A DNA stretch of 64,000 nucleotides, from positions 124,001-188,000 of the forward strand of contig NZ_JACIDX010000009.1 of the NCBI RefSeq assembly GCF_014196525.1, read 5' to 3'. The stretch comes from Novosphingobium sediminicola (lineage in GTDB: Bacteria > Pseudomonadota > Alphaproteobacteria > Sphingomonadales > Sphingomonadaceae). The position numbers were made by a program, and so were the translations under genes. Position 1 is the stretch's first letter. Every line of letters starts with the position of its first letter. Shown here piece after piece: positions 41,248-51,127 of the stretch. The notes beneath the pieces are model-generated. The model made no database searches. It saw nothing but the letters and a program-made list of their open reading frames with translations, and had not been told where the DNA came from.

Positions 41248-43422
41248 TTGCGGAAGGTTCAACAAGTTGCGCCGGGGATGGGCGTGAAGTGCAGACTGGG
41301 TGGCGCTGACTTTCCTGCTCGCGCCGCTTATGATGTGCGAACTTGCGGTTCTGATTTCGGCTGGTTGGCCTTGGCGCTTGGCGGAACGCTGTTGGCCGGC
41401 ACCGCGTCCGCCCAGCCCTCGCCCGCTCCGGTGAAAGAACAGGCGTCCCCGCCATCCCCGATCATCACCGACCGCGATTTCGAAGCCGCGCTCCCCTCTC
41501 AGGATGCTGCCGCCAGCCCCGCCGCTCCCGTCGCATCGCCCCCCGCCCCGGTTACCGATCCCGACCTTGCCAAGCCGCTGACCCCGCTGACCGATTTCGA
41601 CAAGGAGCCGCTGCGCGATGAAACCGGTGGGGCCAAGACCGAAAAGGCGCCGACCCTGTCCTATCGCTGGCAGGTCACCGGGCTGGAAAATCTGCGCGAT
41701 GCCCATCCGGTCGCCCCCATCGACGGCGGCGCGCTGGTGGACAGTTTCTCTACTGTTTCCGCCCTGAAACAGGGCAAGGGCAAAGCCACCAATGCCGCCG
41801 CCATCGCCGCCCGGATCGAGCAGGACCGGCAGGCGCTGTCGGATGTCATGGCCTCACAGGGCTATTTCGATGCTGCCATCCAATCCTCCGTTGCCATGCC
41901 CGAACAGGGCAAGCCGGGGGATATTGCCGTGTCGCTGGCGGTGGCGCCGGGGCCGCGCTATCGGCTGGGCGCGATCCGTTTTGATGCGCCCGCGCTGATT
42001 CCGCCCGATTTGCTCACCCGGCATTTCGGCGTCCATTCCGGCGAGCCGATCGTGGCCGAACGTGTGCTGTCGGCCGAGGCGGAGCTGGGGGTGATCCTGC
42101 CCCAATCGGCCTATCCCTTTGCCAAGATCGGCCAGCGCGACATCGAGCTGGATGCCGCCACAGGGATCGGCGACTACACGTTGCCCGTCACGCCCGGCCC
42201 GCGCAGCCGCTTTGGCGATATTACGGTCAAAGGGCGCAGGAGCGTGTTCGACGCCCGCCACATCTCCACCATCGCCCGTTTCCGCAAAGGTGAGTTGTAT
42301 GACAGCCGCCTCATTGACGATCTGCGCAAGGCGTTGGTGGCCACCAATCTGTTCGCCACGGTGACGGTGGAGCCCGCCCAGACCGGCGTCAGCGCGGGCG
42401 ACAATACCGAATATGCCAATCTGGTGGTCAGCCAGAAGGCCGGACCGCCCCGGTCCCTGTCGGCGCAGGCGGGCTATTCCACGGGCGAAGGCATCAAGGC
42501 CGTGGGCAGTTGGAGCCATGCCAACCTCTTCCCGCCCGAAGGCGCCCTTATCGGCAGCGCCACCGCAGGCACCAGCGAGCAGGGCGTATCGGGTACATTC
42601 CGCCGCTCTAACGCGGGGCTGCGCGACCGCACGGTCGAAGTGTCGATCAGCGCCAACCACACCAATCTCGACGCCTATGAGGCCTTCACCGGCGCACTCA
42701 AAGGCCGCATCTCACGCGCCAGCACCGCCATCTGGCAAAAGCGCTGGACCTACAGCTATGGCTTCGAACTGATCGGATCGAACGAGCAGGATTATGCCTT
42801 TGAACAGGCGGGCGAGCGGCGGCGCACCTTCTATATTCTCGCGCTGCCGGGACAGATCACCTATGATCGGTCGAACTCGCTGCTGGACCCCACGCGCGGC
42901 TATCGCCTGTCGGCGACACTCTCGCCCGAGGCATCCTTGGGCAGCAACGTCCAAACCTATGCCCGCTCGATCTTTGAAGCCACCGGCTATTACCCGATCG
43001 CCGGTAAGCTGGTTCTGGCCGGGCGGGCGCGGGTCGGCATGATCGGCGGGGCATCGCGCGAATCCATTGCGCCATCGCGGCGCTTCTATTCGGGCGGGGG
43101 CGGATCGGTGCGTGGTTTCGGCTATCAGGAACTTGGCCCCAAAGACCCTAGCGGCAATCCTATCGGCGGGCGCTCTCAGGCCGAAACCAGCGTGGAACTG
43201 CGCTATCGCTTCGGCAATTTCGGCGTGGTGGGCTTTGTCGACAGCGGACAGGTCTTTACCAGCGAGGTGCCCACTTTCAATTCATGGCGTTTTGGCGCGG
43301 GCATGGGTTTTCGCTATTACACCAATTTCGGGCCGATGCGCTTTGACATTGCCACGCCGATCAACCGACAGATCGGGGAATCGCGCGTGGCGGTCTATGT
43401 CTCCATCGGACAGGCGTTCTGA
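41248..43422 (+). CDS. tamA: TamA, Omp85-family outer membrane assembly protein
   Basis: 724 residues from a TTG at 41248 with a GGGGG ribosome site; ATG 41278 is an alternative. A hydrophobic leader (FGWLALALGGTLLAGTASA) is preceded by an unusually long N-region, so the true start may be later. After a Pro-rich linker come POTRA-like domains (SYRWQVTGLENL..., YRLGAIRFDA, SRFGDITVKGRRSV), then the 16-strand barrel with the Omp85 VRGFGYQELGP motif near residue 625 and a terminal aromatic (SIGQAF). TamA works with TamB in moving autotransporters and phospholipids to the outer membrane. The stop overlaps the tamB ATG by one base. Confidence 0.9.
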   Translation: MRKVQQVAPGMGVKCRLGGADFPARAAYDVRTCGSDFGWLALALGGTLLAGTASAQPSPAPVKEQASPPSPIITDRDFEAALPSQDAAASPAAPVASPPAPVTDPDLAKPLTPLTDFDKEPLRDETGGAKTEKAPTLSYRWQVTGLENLRDAHPVAPIDGGALVDSFSTVSALKQGKGKATNAAAIAARIEQDRQALSDVMASQGYFDAAIQSSVAMPEQGKPGDIAVSLAVAPGPRYRLGAIRFDAPALIPPDLLTRHFGVHSGEPIVAERVLSAEAELGVILPQSAYPFAKIGQRDIELDAATGIGDYTLPVTPGPRSRFGDITVKGRRSVFDARHISTIARFRKGELYDSRLIDDLRKALVATNLFATVTVEPAQTGVSAGDNTEYANLVVSQKAGPPRSLSAQAGYSTGEGIKAVGSWSHANLFPPEGALIGSATAGTSEQGVSGTFRRSNAGLRDRTVEVSISANHTNLDAYEAFTGALKGRISRASTAIWQKRWTYSYGFELIGSNEQDYAFEQAGERRRTFYILALPGQITYDRSNSLLDPTRGYRLSATLSPEASLGSNVQTYARSIFEATGYYPIAGKLVLAGRARVGMIGGASRESIAPSRRFYSGGGGSVRGFGYQELGPKDPSGNPIGGRSQAETSVELRYRFGNFGVVGFVDSGQVFTSEVPTFNSWRFGAGMGFRYYTNFGPMRFDIATPINRQIGESRVAVYVSIGQAF

Positions 43423-46400
43423 TGGAGCAGATGGAAAATCCGCAGGCCCAGCCGCGATCCCCCCAGTCGCGATCAGCCCTGCTGCATGAGGCCATGCGCT
43501 ATGCCTTGATGGCCGTGGGCCTCCTGCTCGCGCTGGTGGCGGCGCTGTGGATCTGGCTTTCAACGCAGAGCGGGCGCGATATGGTGGCCGCGCAGATTTC
43601 GCGCCTGTCCTTTGCCAATGGCATGCGGGTGCATGTCGATGGCATCGAAGGCTCGCTGCTGGGCGCGCTGACCATCCGCAATCTGGACATTGGCGATCCG
43701 GAAGGGCGGTTTTTCCATGCTGAAGGGGTGGCACTGGATTATCGACCGCTGGCCTATATCGGCGGGCATCTGGATATTCGACGCCTGCATATTCCCGCCG
43801 CGCGGCTTAATCGCGCGCCGCGTTTGCGGCCCACCCCGCCCAGCAATGCACCGCTGCTGCCCGATCTGGATATCGATCTGGGCCAACTGGCGGTGGACCG
43901 GCTGGAAATCGCCCCTGCCCTGACGGGTCAGCGCCATATCGTGAGCCTTCAGGGCCAGGCCCATATCGCGGATCGGCGCGCACAGATCTCCACGCGGGCG
44001 GCTGCGCTGGTGGCTCCCGGCGTGGCGGGGGGCGACCGGCTGGCGCTCAAGCTGGATGCCGTGCCGCAGATCAACCGGCTCAACATGGACTTCGCGCTCG
44101 ATACGCCCGCCGATGGCCTGCTTGCCGCGCTGACCGGTCAGGCCGAGGCGCGCCATCTGCGGCTGGCCGGGCGGGGCGACTGGAAGGCATGGAACGGCTC
44201 GCTGGCGGCCAGCGCGGGCGGCAAGCCTCTGGCCGATCTGGTGATCAACGCGCGTTCGGGCACTATTCGCGTGGCGGGCCTCACCCATCCTGACGTATGG
44301 CTCAAGGGCCAGAACAGCGCCCTGTTCCAGCCCGAGACGAAAGTGGAGGCCACCGCCGCCTTCGACAAGCGGCAGATGCAGATCAAGGCACAGATCGGCA
44401 ATGCCAATTTCGCATTGGCCGCCCAAGGCATGGCCGATATGGGCGACAATACGCTGCGCCAGATGCACCTTGCCCTGAGGGTGATGCAGCCGCGTGTGCT
44501 GGCCACCAATCTGTCGGGCGATGACATCGCCGCCGACGCCACGCTCGATGGCAGCTTTGCCGCGCCGCGCGTCGCCTATGCGATAAAGGCCGCGCGTATC
44601 GGCTTTGGCGCCACACGCATCGACGGCCTTGCCGTTTCGGGCAGCGCCGCGCTGGACAAGGACCATTGGCGCATCCCCGTGAGCGGCACGGCCAATGCCA
44701 TCACCGGCGTATCGGCCAGCGTGGCGCCCCTGCTCGACCATGTGCACTTTGGCGGGGATTTCGGCTATGCCAACGGGCGGCTGCTCTCGGACAATATCCG
44801 CCTGCAATCGAGCCGGATCGACGCGCGTGCCGTGGTGATCGCCGATCTGCCCCGCGCGCTCTATACCGGTACGCTCAACGGCACGGTCAACGGCTATCGC
44901 GTCGAAAGCGTGGGCATTTTCAATCTTAACTCGAACATCGGCCTCAAGACGCAGGCCAATGGCGGGTTCCGGCTGGAGGGGCGCGTCAGCGCGCGTTCCA
45001 CCCGCCTGCTCAGCGATGGGATACAGGGATTTCTGGGCGGCAATGCGCTGATCAGCGCGCGCGTGGGCTATGACAGCGATGGCGTGGCAACGCTCGACGG
45101 CCTGACCATCGCCGCGCCCGCCTTTCGCCTTGCCGATGGCCGAGGGCGCTATGACGCCAAGGGGCAGATCGCCTTTGCCGCCAATGCCTCGTCCGACCTC
45201 TATGGCCCTATCCGGTTGAGCGCGAAGGGCAGCGTGGCGCAGCCGGTGCTGCATTTGGAAGCGCCCCGCCCCGGCATGGGCGTGGGGATGGCCGCGCTGG
45301 TGGCCGATGTGCGCGGGGCCAATGGTGACTATCAGGTGAATGCCAAGGCCGGCAGCGATTACGGCCCCATCGGCGCCGATCTGCTGGTCAACACCGCAAA
45401 AGGGCCGCTGGCCGTCGATCTGCGCCCCGGCACCAGCCTTGCGGGCATCGCCATCACCGGCCACGTGCAGCAGCAGGCCGCAGGGCCCTTTGCCGGGGCG
45501 CTGGCGCTGGCCGGAGCGGGCGTGAACGGGCGGGTCGATCTTTCCGCCATGGACGCGCATCAGCGGGCGGTGGCCGCCATTTCGGGCCAGAATGTCAGCC
45601 TGCCGGGCAAGGCCGGGCTGAGCATCGCGCGGCTGGTGATCAACGCCGATGCAGTGATGGCCGATCAGCCGCAGGTGAACGCCGATGTGCAACTGGCGGG
45701 CGCGCGGCAGGGCGATTTTTATCTGGCGCAGACGCGGGCCAACATCACCTATCGCGATGGCGCGGGACAGGTGAAGCTCCTCACCGAAGGGCGCAACCGC
45801 TATCCCTTCCGTCTGGCGGCGCAGGGCAGGCTCTCGCCCGATTTATGGCGCATGGCGGTGAATGGGCGGATCAATGGCGTGTCCATCGCCTCACGCGGGG
45901 CGATAGAGATCGTACCGCAAAAGGGCGATTATCTGCTGCGTCCCGCCACGCTTTCCGTCAACACCGGCAGTTTGCGGATCGAGGGGCGCTATGGCGCGGC
46001 CAGCACGTTGCGCGCGCAGCTTGATGGCGTCGACCTGGCGCTGGTCAACGGCTTTGTGCCCGATCTGGGGCTGGGCGGGCGGATGTCGGGCAGCCTCGAT
46101 CTCGATCAGGCGGGCGCCGGGGCCATGCCTGCGGCCAAGGCCAACCTTCGCATTGAGGGGATGACGCGCACCGGTCTTTCTGCGGTTTCCACCCCGGTGG
46201 ACATCACATTGGCCGCGCAACTGGACAATCGCGCGGCCCATGCGCAGGCACTGGTGCGGCGGGGCGGTACGCTGATCGGACAGGCGCAAGTGAATGCCAC
46301 CCCCGGATTGGCGGATACCGGCACATGGACCAACCGCCTGATGGCCGCGCCGCTCTCGGGCGGGGTGCGCTATAATGGCCCGGCCGATGTGCTGGCATCG

Positions 46401-47651
46401 CTGGCGGCGCTGTCTGATCAAAGTCTGAGCGGCCCCATCGGCATTGCGGCCGATTTCGGCGGATCGGCCCATGCGCCCAGCATTACCGGCACCGTGCGCG
46501 CGCAAAAGCTGGTCTATGACAATGCCAGCTATGGCACGCGCCTGAGTGACATGGCGTTGCAGGGACGCTTCACCAATGATCGGCTAGAGGTGCAGAGCCT
46601 CACCGCAAAGGCGGGTGACGGCACGGTGAAGGCCAGCGGCTTTATCTCGCTCAGCGCGCAGCAGGGCTATCCCATACAATTGGGCATTACGATGGCCAAT
46701 GCTCAGCTGGCCAGCGGCGCGGACCTGTCGGCGAGGGCCAGCGGCGATATCAAACTGACAAACGCGCCGGGGCAATCCCCCACGGTAAGCGGCACGATAG
46801 ACTTGCCGGAAACACATTACCGCATCGTGCGTCAGGGCTCGGCCAATGTCCCCACGTTGAGCGGTGTGCGCCACAGACCGGCCATCGGACCCGAGCGGAT
46901 CAGCGGCGATGCCGAACCTGTGCGCTCGCTGCCCTCGAACTGGAACCTCGACATGAGGGTCAGGGCGGATAACCAGATCTTCGTGACCGGCATGGGGCTG
47001 GACAGCGAATGGGCGACAAATCTGCATATAGGCGGGTCCAGCGCCAGTCCGGCCATAACCGGCACGGTGCGCGCGGTACGCGGCACGCTCGATTTTGCCG
47101 GACACAGTTTCACCATCGACAGCGGCACGATCACTCTCAATGGCGGAGACCTGACCGATCCGGCGCTCAATATCAGCGCGTCGGGCACGATTTCGGATGT
47201 GACGATCACGATCGCCATCACCGGCACCGGGCCCAATCCACAAATCGCGCTGTCATCCGACCCCAGCCTGCCGCAGGACGAATTGATGGCGCGTATCCTG
47301 TTCGGCGGGCCGGTGGGCAGCCTTTCGACGCTTCAGGCGGTGCAGCTTGCCTCCTCGCTCAATACGCTGCGCGGGGCCAAGGGCGGGCTCAATCCGCTGG
47401 GCGCGCTGCAATCGGCCACCGCGATCAGCCGCCTGCGCGTGCTGGGTGCGGATGCCACCACCGGGCGGCAGACCGCGCTGGCGGCGGGCAAATATATCAC
47501 CAACAACATCTATGTTGAGGTGGTGACCGACACGCGCGGCTATATGGCCACCCAGCTTGAAATCGCGCTGACCAAGGCCTTTTCGCTGTTAAGCCAAGCG
47601 GGCCAGTTTGGCGGCACCGGGATCACGGCGCGCTATCGCAAGCGGTATTGA
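43422..47651 (+). CDS. tamB: TamB, translocation and assembly module / bridge-like lipid transfer protein
   Basis: 1409 residues: one N-terminal membrane helix (ALMAVGLLLALVAALWIWLS, about residues 26-45), then a very long stretch of repeating beta-strands forming the periplasm-spanning groove, and the conserved C-terminal DUF490/TamB domain (about 1060-1409; for example TLDFAGHSFTIDSGTITLNGGD and LSSDPSLPQDELMARILFGG). Paired directly with tamA (TGATG overlap), which secures the identity. The size is normal for the family. TamB spans inner to outer membrane and is now viewed as a lipid conduit. Confidence 0.93.
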   Translation: MEQMENPQAQPRSPQSRSALLHEAMRYALMAVGLLLALVAALWIWLSTQSGRDMVAAQISRLSFANGMRVHVDGIEGSLLGALTIRNLDIGDPEGRFFHAEGVALDYRPLAYIGGHLDIRRLHIPAARLNRAPRLRPTPPSNAPLLPDLDIDLGQLAVDRLEIAPALTGQRHIVSLQGQAHIADRRAQISTRAAALVAPGVAGGDRLALKLDAVPQINRLNMDFALDTPADGLLAALTGQAEARHLRLAGRGDWKAWNGSLAASAGGKPLADLVINARSGTIRVAGLTHPDVWLKGQNSALFQPETKVEATAAFDKRQMQIKAQIGNANFALAAQGMADMGDNTLRQMHLALRVMQPRVLATNLSGDDIAADATLDGSFAAPRVAYAIKAARIGFGATRIDGLAVSGSAALDKDHWRIPVSGTANAITGVSASVAPLLDHVHFGGDFGYANGRLLSDNIRLQSSRIDARAVVIADLPRALYTGTLNGTVNGYRVESVGIFNLNSNIGLKTQANGGFRLEGRVSARSTRLLSDGIQGFLGGNALISARVGYDSDGVATLDGLTIAAPAFRLADGRGRYDAKGQIAFAANASSDLYGPIRLSAKGSVAQPVLHLEAPRPGMGVGMAALVADVRGANGDYQVNAKAGSDYGPIGADLLVNTAKGPLAVDLRPGTSLAGIAITGHVQQQAAGPFAGALALAGAGVNGRVDLSAMDAHQRAVAAISGQNVSLPGKAGLSIARLVINADAVMADQPQVNADVQLAGARQGDFYLAQTRANITYRDGAGQVKLLTEGRNRYPFRLAAQGRLSPDLWRMAVNGRINGVSIASRGAIEIVPQKGDYLLRPATLSVNTGSLRIEGRYGAASTLRAQLDGVDLALVNGFVPDLGLGGRMSGSLDLDQAGAGAMPAAKANLRIEGMTRTGLSAVSTPVDITLAAQLDNRAAHAQALVRRGGTLIGQAQVNATPGLADTGTWTNRLMAAPLSGGVRYNGPADVLASLAALSDQSLSGPIGIAADFGGSAHAPSITGTVRAQKLVYDNASYGTRLSDMALQGRFTNDRLEVQSLTAKAGDGTVKASGFISLSAQQGYPIQLGITMANAQLASGADLSARASGDIKLTNAPGQSPTVSGTIDLPETHYRIVRQGSANVPTLSGVRHRPAIGPERISGDAEPVRSLPSNWNLDMRVRADNQIFVTGMGLDSEWATNLHIGGSSASPAITGTVRAVRGTLDFAGHSFTIDSGTITLNGGDLTDPALNISASGTISDVTITIAITGTGPNPQIALSSDPSLPQDELMARILFGGPVGSLSTLQAVQLASSLNTLRGAKGGLNPLGALQSATAISRLRVLGADATTGRQTALAAGKYITNNIYVEVVTDTRGYMATQLEIALTKAFSLLSQAGQFGGTGITARYRKRY

Positions 47652-47665
47652 GGGAGGCGGGAGCC

Positions 47666-47881
47666 ATGCGTTTGGACATTCCGACCATGCTGGTGCTGGC
47701 GCTGATGGCGGGCGGATGCCGTCGTGAAAACTTTGATGACCAGTGGCATCGCAAGAGCGATGAGGCGAGCAAAACCGCAAGCGCCATGGAGCGCGATATG
47801 CAGGCGCGTCTGCGCGTGGCGCAGCAGGCAGGCCATGGCCTTGACGCAAGCCCGGTCGAGGCGGCTTCATCAGGGCCATGA
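47666..47881 (+). CDS. small lipoprotein, unknown function
   Basis: 71 residues from ATG 47666, with GGGAGGCGGGAG upstream. MRLDIPTMLVLALMAGGC ends in a lipobox-like AGGC (Cys18). The mature part is polar and helical (DEASKTASAMERDMQARLRVAQQAG). It lies 14 bp after tamB and overlaps the next gene by ATGA, so it is probably cotranscribed. No family recognised; a small envelope lipoprotein accompanying TamB is a reasonable guess only. Confidence 0.65.
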   Translation: MRLDIPTMLVLALMAGGCRRENFDDQWHRKSDEASKTASAMERDMQARLRVAQQAGHGLDASPVEAASSGP

Positions 47882-48828
47882 ACGCGCCCTCGCCCCCCGG
47901 CTGCGATGCAACCAGCCCGCTGGAAATGCCATGGGCCGCGTGGCGCCAGATAGCTGCGCGCGTATGGAAGACAATGGGCGCGCATCAGCTCAATCTGCTG
48001 GCGGCGGGCGTGTCCTTTTATACATTTCTGGCCTTTGTGCCGCTGATTGCTGCGGTGGTGCTGGTCTATGGACTGATCGGCGACCCCAATGCGGTGGCAT
48101 CGGGATTGGACGGACTGCGCGGATTTTTGCCCGGCGATGTGATGCGGGTGGTGCGCCCGCCCTTGCTGGCCGCGATCAATGCCGAGGCGGCGGCCAAGGG
48201 ACTGGGCCTGCTGATGGCGCTGGGTGTGGCGCTGTATGGGGCGATGAATGCGGCCTTTTCCCTGCTTTCGGCAATGAATTTGATCTATGAAGAACCGGGC
48301 AAGCGCTCGTTCTGGCGCACCTTCGGGCTGGCCGTGGCGGTAACGGCCGGAATGGTGGCGATCGGCGTGCTGGCCACGGCGGCCATTGCGCTGGTATCAT
48401 GGGCTGGACCGCTGATGATGGCGTGGTGGGGCGAGCAGGTGCTGATATTGGCGCGCCTTGGCGTGTGGAGCGTGGCGATGGTTGTGGTCAGCCTGTGCTT
48501 TGCGATCTTCTATCGCATGGTGCCCGATCGCCGTCCGGCCAAATGGCGCTGGCTGGCGCTGGGGGCTTTCCTTTCCACCGTGATCTGGATCGCGCTGACG
48601 CTGGGGTTCGGCGTCTATGTCGATCATATTGCGCAATATAATGCGGTCTACGGATCGCTGGCCACGGTGGTGGCGTTTCAGATGTGGCTCTATCTGTCGG
48701 CCTATGCGGCGCTGATCGGGGCGGCGGTGAATTGCGAGATCGAACGCCAGACGATGGTAGACACCACCATTGGCCCCGACCGCCCCATAGGTCGGCGCCA
48801 CGCGGCGCTGGCCGATAAGGGCCCATAG
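47878..48828 (+). CDS. YihY/BrkB-family inner membrane protein
   Basis: 316 residues with about six transmembrane helices. The BrkB/YihY/UPF0761 signature pieces are LLAAGVSFYTFLAFVPLIAAVV near residue 40 and the last helices IWIALTLGFGVYVDHIAQYNAVYGSLATVVAFQMWLYLSAYAALIGAAVN. The family has no agreed function (it was once misnamed RNase BN). It overlaps the lipoprotein gene by 4 bp and is the last gene of the tam-linked run. Confidence 0.92.
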   Translation: MNAPSPPGCDATSPLEMPWAAWRQIAARVWKTMGAHQLNLLAAGVSFYTFLAFVPLIAAVVLVYGLIGDPNAVASGLDGLRGFLPGDVMRVVRPPLLAAINAEAAAKGLGLLMALGVALYGAMNAAFSLLSAMNLIYEEPGKRSFWRTFGLAVAVTAGMVAIGVLATAAIALVSWAGPLMMAWWGEQVLILARLGVWSVAMVVVSLCFAIFYRMVPDRRPAKWRWLALGAFLSTVIWIALTLGFGVYVDHIAQYNAVYGSLATVVAFQMWLYLSAYAALIGAAVNCEIERQTMVDTTIGPDRPIGRRHAALADKGP

Positions 48829-48849
48829 CGAGCGGCAGGAAAGCCCCTT

Positions 48850-49308
48850 TCAATCGCCCAGCGGCAGCTCGGTCGTGCGCTTGATCCGGTCCAGCACCAC
48901 ACTGGATCGGACGCTGGCGACATCGCCATGGCCCAGAATGTCCTGATTGATCCTTTCGGACAGGCCGCGCAGATCGCGCGCCAGAATGCGCAGCAGATAA
49001 TCCGAATCCCCCGTGGTGGCACAGCAATCGAGCACGCCATCCATGACCAGCATCCGCTCGTGAAAGCCGGTGATGGTTTCGGGCGCATAGGAACTCATAG
49101 TCACAGCGACAAAGGCCTCAACATGAAGGCCCAGATTTTCCTCGTCGAGCAGGGCGACCTGTTTGCGGATAATGCCATCCTGCTGCAGCCGGGCGATCCG
49201 GCGCGAGACTTGCGAGGCGGACAGGTGGACGATCTCGCCGATGTCGGCGTGGGATAGCGAGGCGTCGGCCTGAAGCTGGGTCAGGATTTTGCGGTCGAGT
49301 TGGTCCAT
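48850..49308 (-). CDS. Lrp/AsnC-family regulator
   Basis: 152 residues from ATG 49308 (ATGs at 49326 and 49323 are also in frame; no clear ribosome site). N-terminal helix-turn-helix DRKILTQLQADASLSHADIGEIVHLSASQVSRRIARLQQDGII, then the RAM/AsnC effector domain (FVAVTMSSYAPETITGFHERMLVMDGVLDCCATTGDSDYLLRI). It is divergent from hppD, and the same arrangement of an Lrp-type regulator with hppD is common in proteobacteria, so control by tyrosine or a related aromatic amino acid is likely. Confidence 0.92.
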   Translation of the reverse strand: MDQLDRKILTQLQADASLSHADIGEIVHLSASQVSRRIARLQQDGIIRKQVALLDEENLGLHVEAFVAVTMSSYAPETITGFHERMLVMDGVLDCCATTGDSDYLLRILARDLRGLSERINQDILGHGDVASVRSSVVLDRIKRTTELPLGD

Positions 49309-49463
49309 GCGATGATTGTGCATCATATGAAGTAACGGCGCAAGAATGGCGCATGATGTCGTTGCATAATACCCCACTTCGCGCGGACTGCGCATTGGTT
49401 TTGGCGTAAAACCATGGTCAAGGGCTGCCGCATGGCCGCCCACCTGCATGTGGAGAGAAAGCC

Positions 49464-50567
49464 ATGGCCGACAGCGCCCCGACCGCCGACCTGTTCGACA
49501 ACCCTCTCGGCCTTGATGGCTTTGAATTCATAGAATTTTCCGCGCCCGAAAAGTGCCTGCTTGAACCGGTCTTTGCCGCTTTGGGTTTTGCCCATATCGC
49601 CAACCACCGCAGCAAGGATGTGCAATTGTGGCGGCAAGGCGGGATCAACCTTATCGCCAATTACGAGGCGCACAGCCCCGCCGCCTATTTCGCCGCCGAG
49701 CATGGGGCCTCGGTCTGCGGCATGGGCTGGCGGGTGCGCAATGCTGCCCATGCCTATGCCACGGCCATCGCGCGCGGGGCCGAGCCGGTGGAACTCAAAA
49801 CCGGGCCGATGGAATTGCACCTGCCCGCGATCCGGGGCATCGGCGGCTCGATCATCTATCTGATCGACCGCTATGGTGACGAACTGTCGATCTATGACAT
49901 TGATTTTGTGTATCTGCCCGGTGTTGATCGCCACCCCGTTGGCGCCGGTTTCCACACGATCGACCACCTGACGCACAATGTCTATGGCGGGCGGATGGCC
50001 CATTGGGCGCATTTCTACGAGCGCGTTTTCGGCTTTCGTGAGATCCGCTATTTCGACATCAAGGGCGAATATACGGGCCTGACCAGCCGCGCGATGACCG
50101 CGCCCGATGGCAAGATCCGCATCCCGTTGAACGAGGAAGGAAAGGCGGGCGGCGGCCAGATCGACGAATTCCTGCGCGCCTATAATGGCGAGGGCATTCA
50201 GCATGTCGCCTTCCGCTGCGATGATCTGATCGCGGGTTGGGACGCGCTCAGGGCCAGCGGCACACCCTTCATGACCGCCCCGCCCGCCACCTATTACGAG
50301 ATGCTCGATGAACGCCTGCCCGGCCATGGTGAACCGGTGGCGGAGTTGCAGAGGCGCGGCATTCTGCTCGATGGCAGCACCGAAAAGGGCGACCCGCGCC
50401 TGTTGCTTCAGATCTTTTCCGAAACGGTAATCGGCCCGGTCTTTTTCGAATTCATCCAGCGCAAAAAGGACGAAGGCTTTGGCGAGGGCAATTTCACCGC
50501 CTTGTTCCAAAGCATCGAGCGCGACCAGCTGCGCCGCGGCGCGCTGAACGTGACGGAGAAGGCATGA
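49464..50567 (+). CDS. hppD: 4-hydroxyphenylpyruvate dioxygenase
   Basis: 367 residues. Converts 4-hydroxyphenylpyruvate to homogentisate using O2 and Fe(II). Iron ligands are visible: His168 in TIDHLTHNV, His247 in [11 protein letters not shown] and Glu329 in [11 protein letters not shown]. The two-fold VOC layout and length are normal for bacterial HPPD. GGAGAGAAAGCC precedes the ATG. It starts the operon hppD, VOC protein, fahA and is divergent from an Lrp regulator. Tyrosine and phenylalanine catabolism. Confidence 0.96.
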   Translation: MADSAPTADLFDNPLGLDGFEFIEFSAPEKCLLEPVFAALGFAHIANHRSKDVQLWRQGGINLIANYEAHSPAAYFAAEHGASVCGMGWRVRNAAHAYATAIARGAEPVELKTGPMELHLPAIRGIGGSIIYLIDRYGDELSIYDIDFVYLPGVDRHPVGAGFHTIDHLTHNVYGGRMAHWAHFYERVFGFREIRYFDIKGEYTGLTSRAMTAPDGKIRIPLNEEGKAGGGQIDEFLRAYNGEGIQHVAFRCDDLIAGWDALRASGTPFMTAPPATYYEMLDERLPGHGEPVAELQRRGILLDGSTEKGDPRLLLQIFSETVIGPVFFEFIQRKKDEGFGEGNFTALFQSIERDQLRRGALNVTEKA

Positions 50568-51127
50568 TGACACAGGCCCCTCAATTGCAACGCATCCACC
50601 ACGTCGCCTATCGCTGCCGCGATGCCAAAGAAACGGTGGAATGGTATGGCCGCGTGCTGGGCATGGCTTATACCACCGCCTTTGCCGAGGATCATGTGCC
50701 TTCCACCGGGGCCTTTGATCCCTATATGCATGTGTTCATCGATGCGGGCGGGGGCAATGTGTTGGCCTTTTTCGAATTGCCGCAGCAGCCCGAAATGGGC
50801 CACGACCCCAACACGCCCGCATGGGTTCAGCATCTGGCCTTTGAAGTTGCCGACGGGGCCGCCCTGCTGGCCGCCAAGGCGCATATCGAGGCGCAGGGGA
50901 TCGACGTGCTGGGGCCGACTTATCACGGCATTTTCCGCTCGATCTATTTCTTCGACCCCAATGGCCATCGACTGGAACTTGCCTGCAACATCGGCACGGA
51001 CGAGCAATATCGCGAACTGCGCGAACTGGCCCCGGTGATGTTGGAGGAATGGAGCCGGACCAAGCGCGCGCCGCGTCATGCAGAGTGGCTGCATCAGGAA
51101 CCGGTCGGCGATGGAGATCGCGCGTGA
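50564..51127 (+). CDS. VOC-family (glyoxalase/bleomycin resistance fold) protein
   Basis: 187 residues; the ATG at 50564 overlaps the hppD stop (ATGA), and an ATG follows at 50567. A single VOC domain: [28 protein letters not shown] at the start, a metal-site-like QHLAFEVAD, and [13 protein letters not shown]. Metal-dependent dioxygenase or isomerase activity is possible. Its place between hppD and fahA, where homogentisate dioxygenase and maleylacetoacetate isomerase would be expected, suggests a role in homogentisate breakdown; the family is too broad to say more. Confidence 0.85.
   Translation: MMTQAPQLQRIHHVAYRCRDAKETVEWYGRVLGMAYTTAFAEDHVPSTGAFDPYMHVFIDAGGGNVLAFFELPQQPEMGHDPNTPAWVQHLAFEVADGAALLAAKAHIEAQGIDVLGPTYHGIFRSIYFFDPNGHRLELACNIGTDEQYRELRELAPVMLEEWSRTKRAPRHAEWLHQEPVGDGDRA

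Noticed and set aside
39565..41706. 713-residue open frame on the minus strand
   Set aside because: Antisense to the receptor, the Tat esterase and the start of tamA, all with firm family motifs; no domain in the shadow product.
43560..45692. 710-residue open frame on the minus strand
   Set aside because: Antisense to tamB; composition (many His, Arg, Gln) and lack of motifs are typical of a mirror frame.
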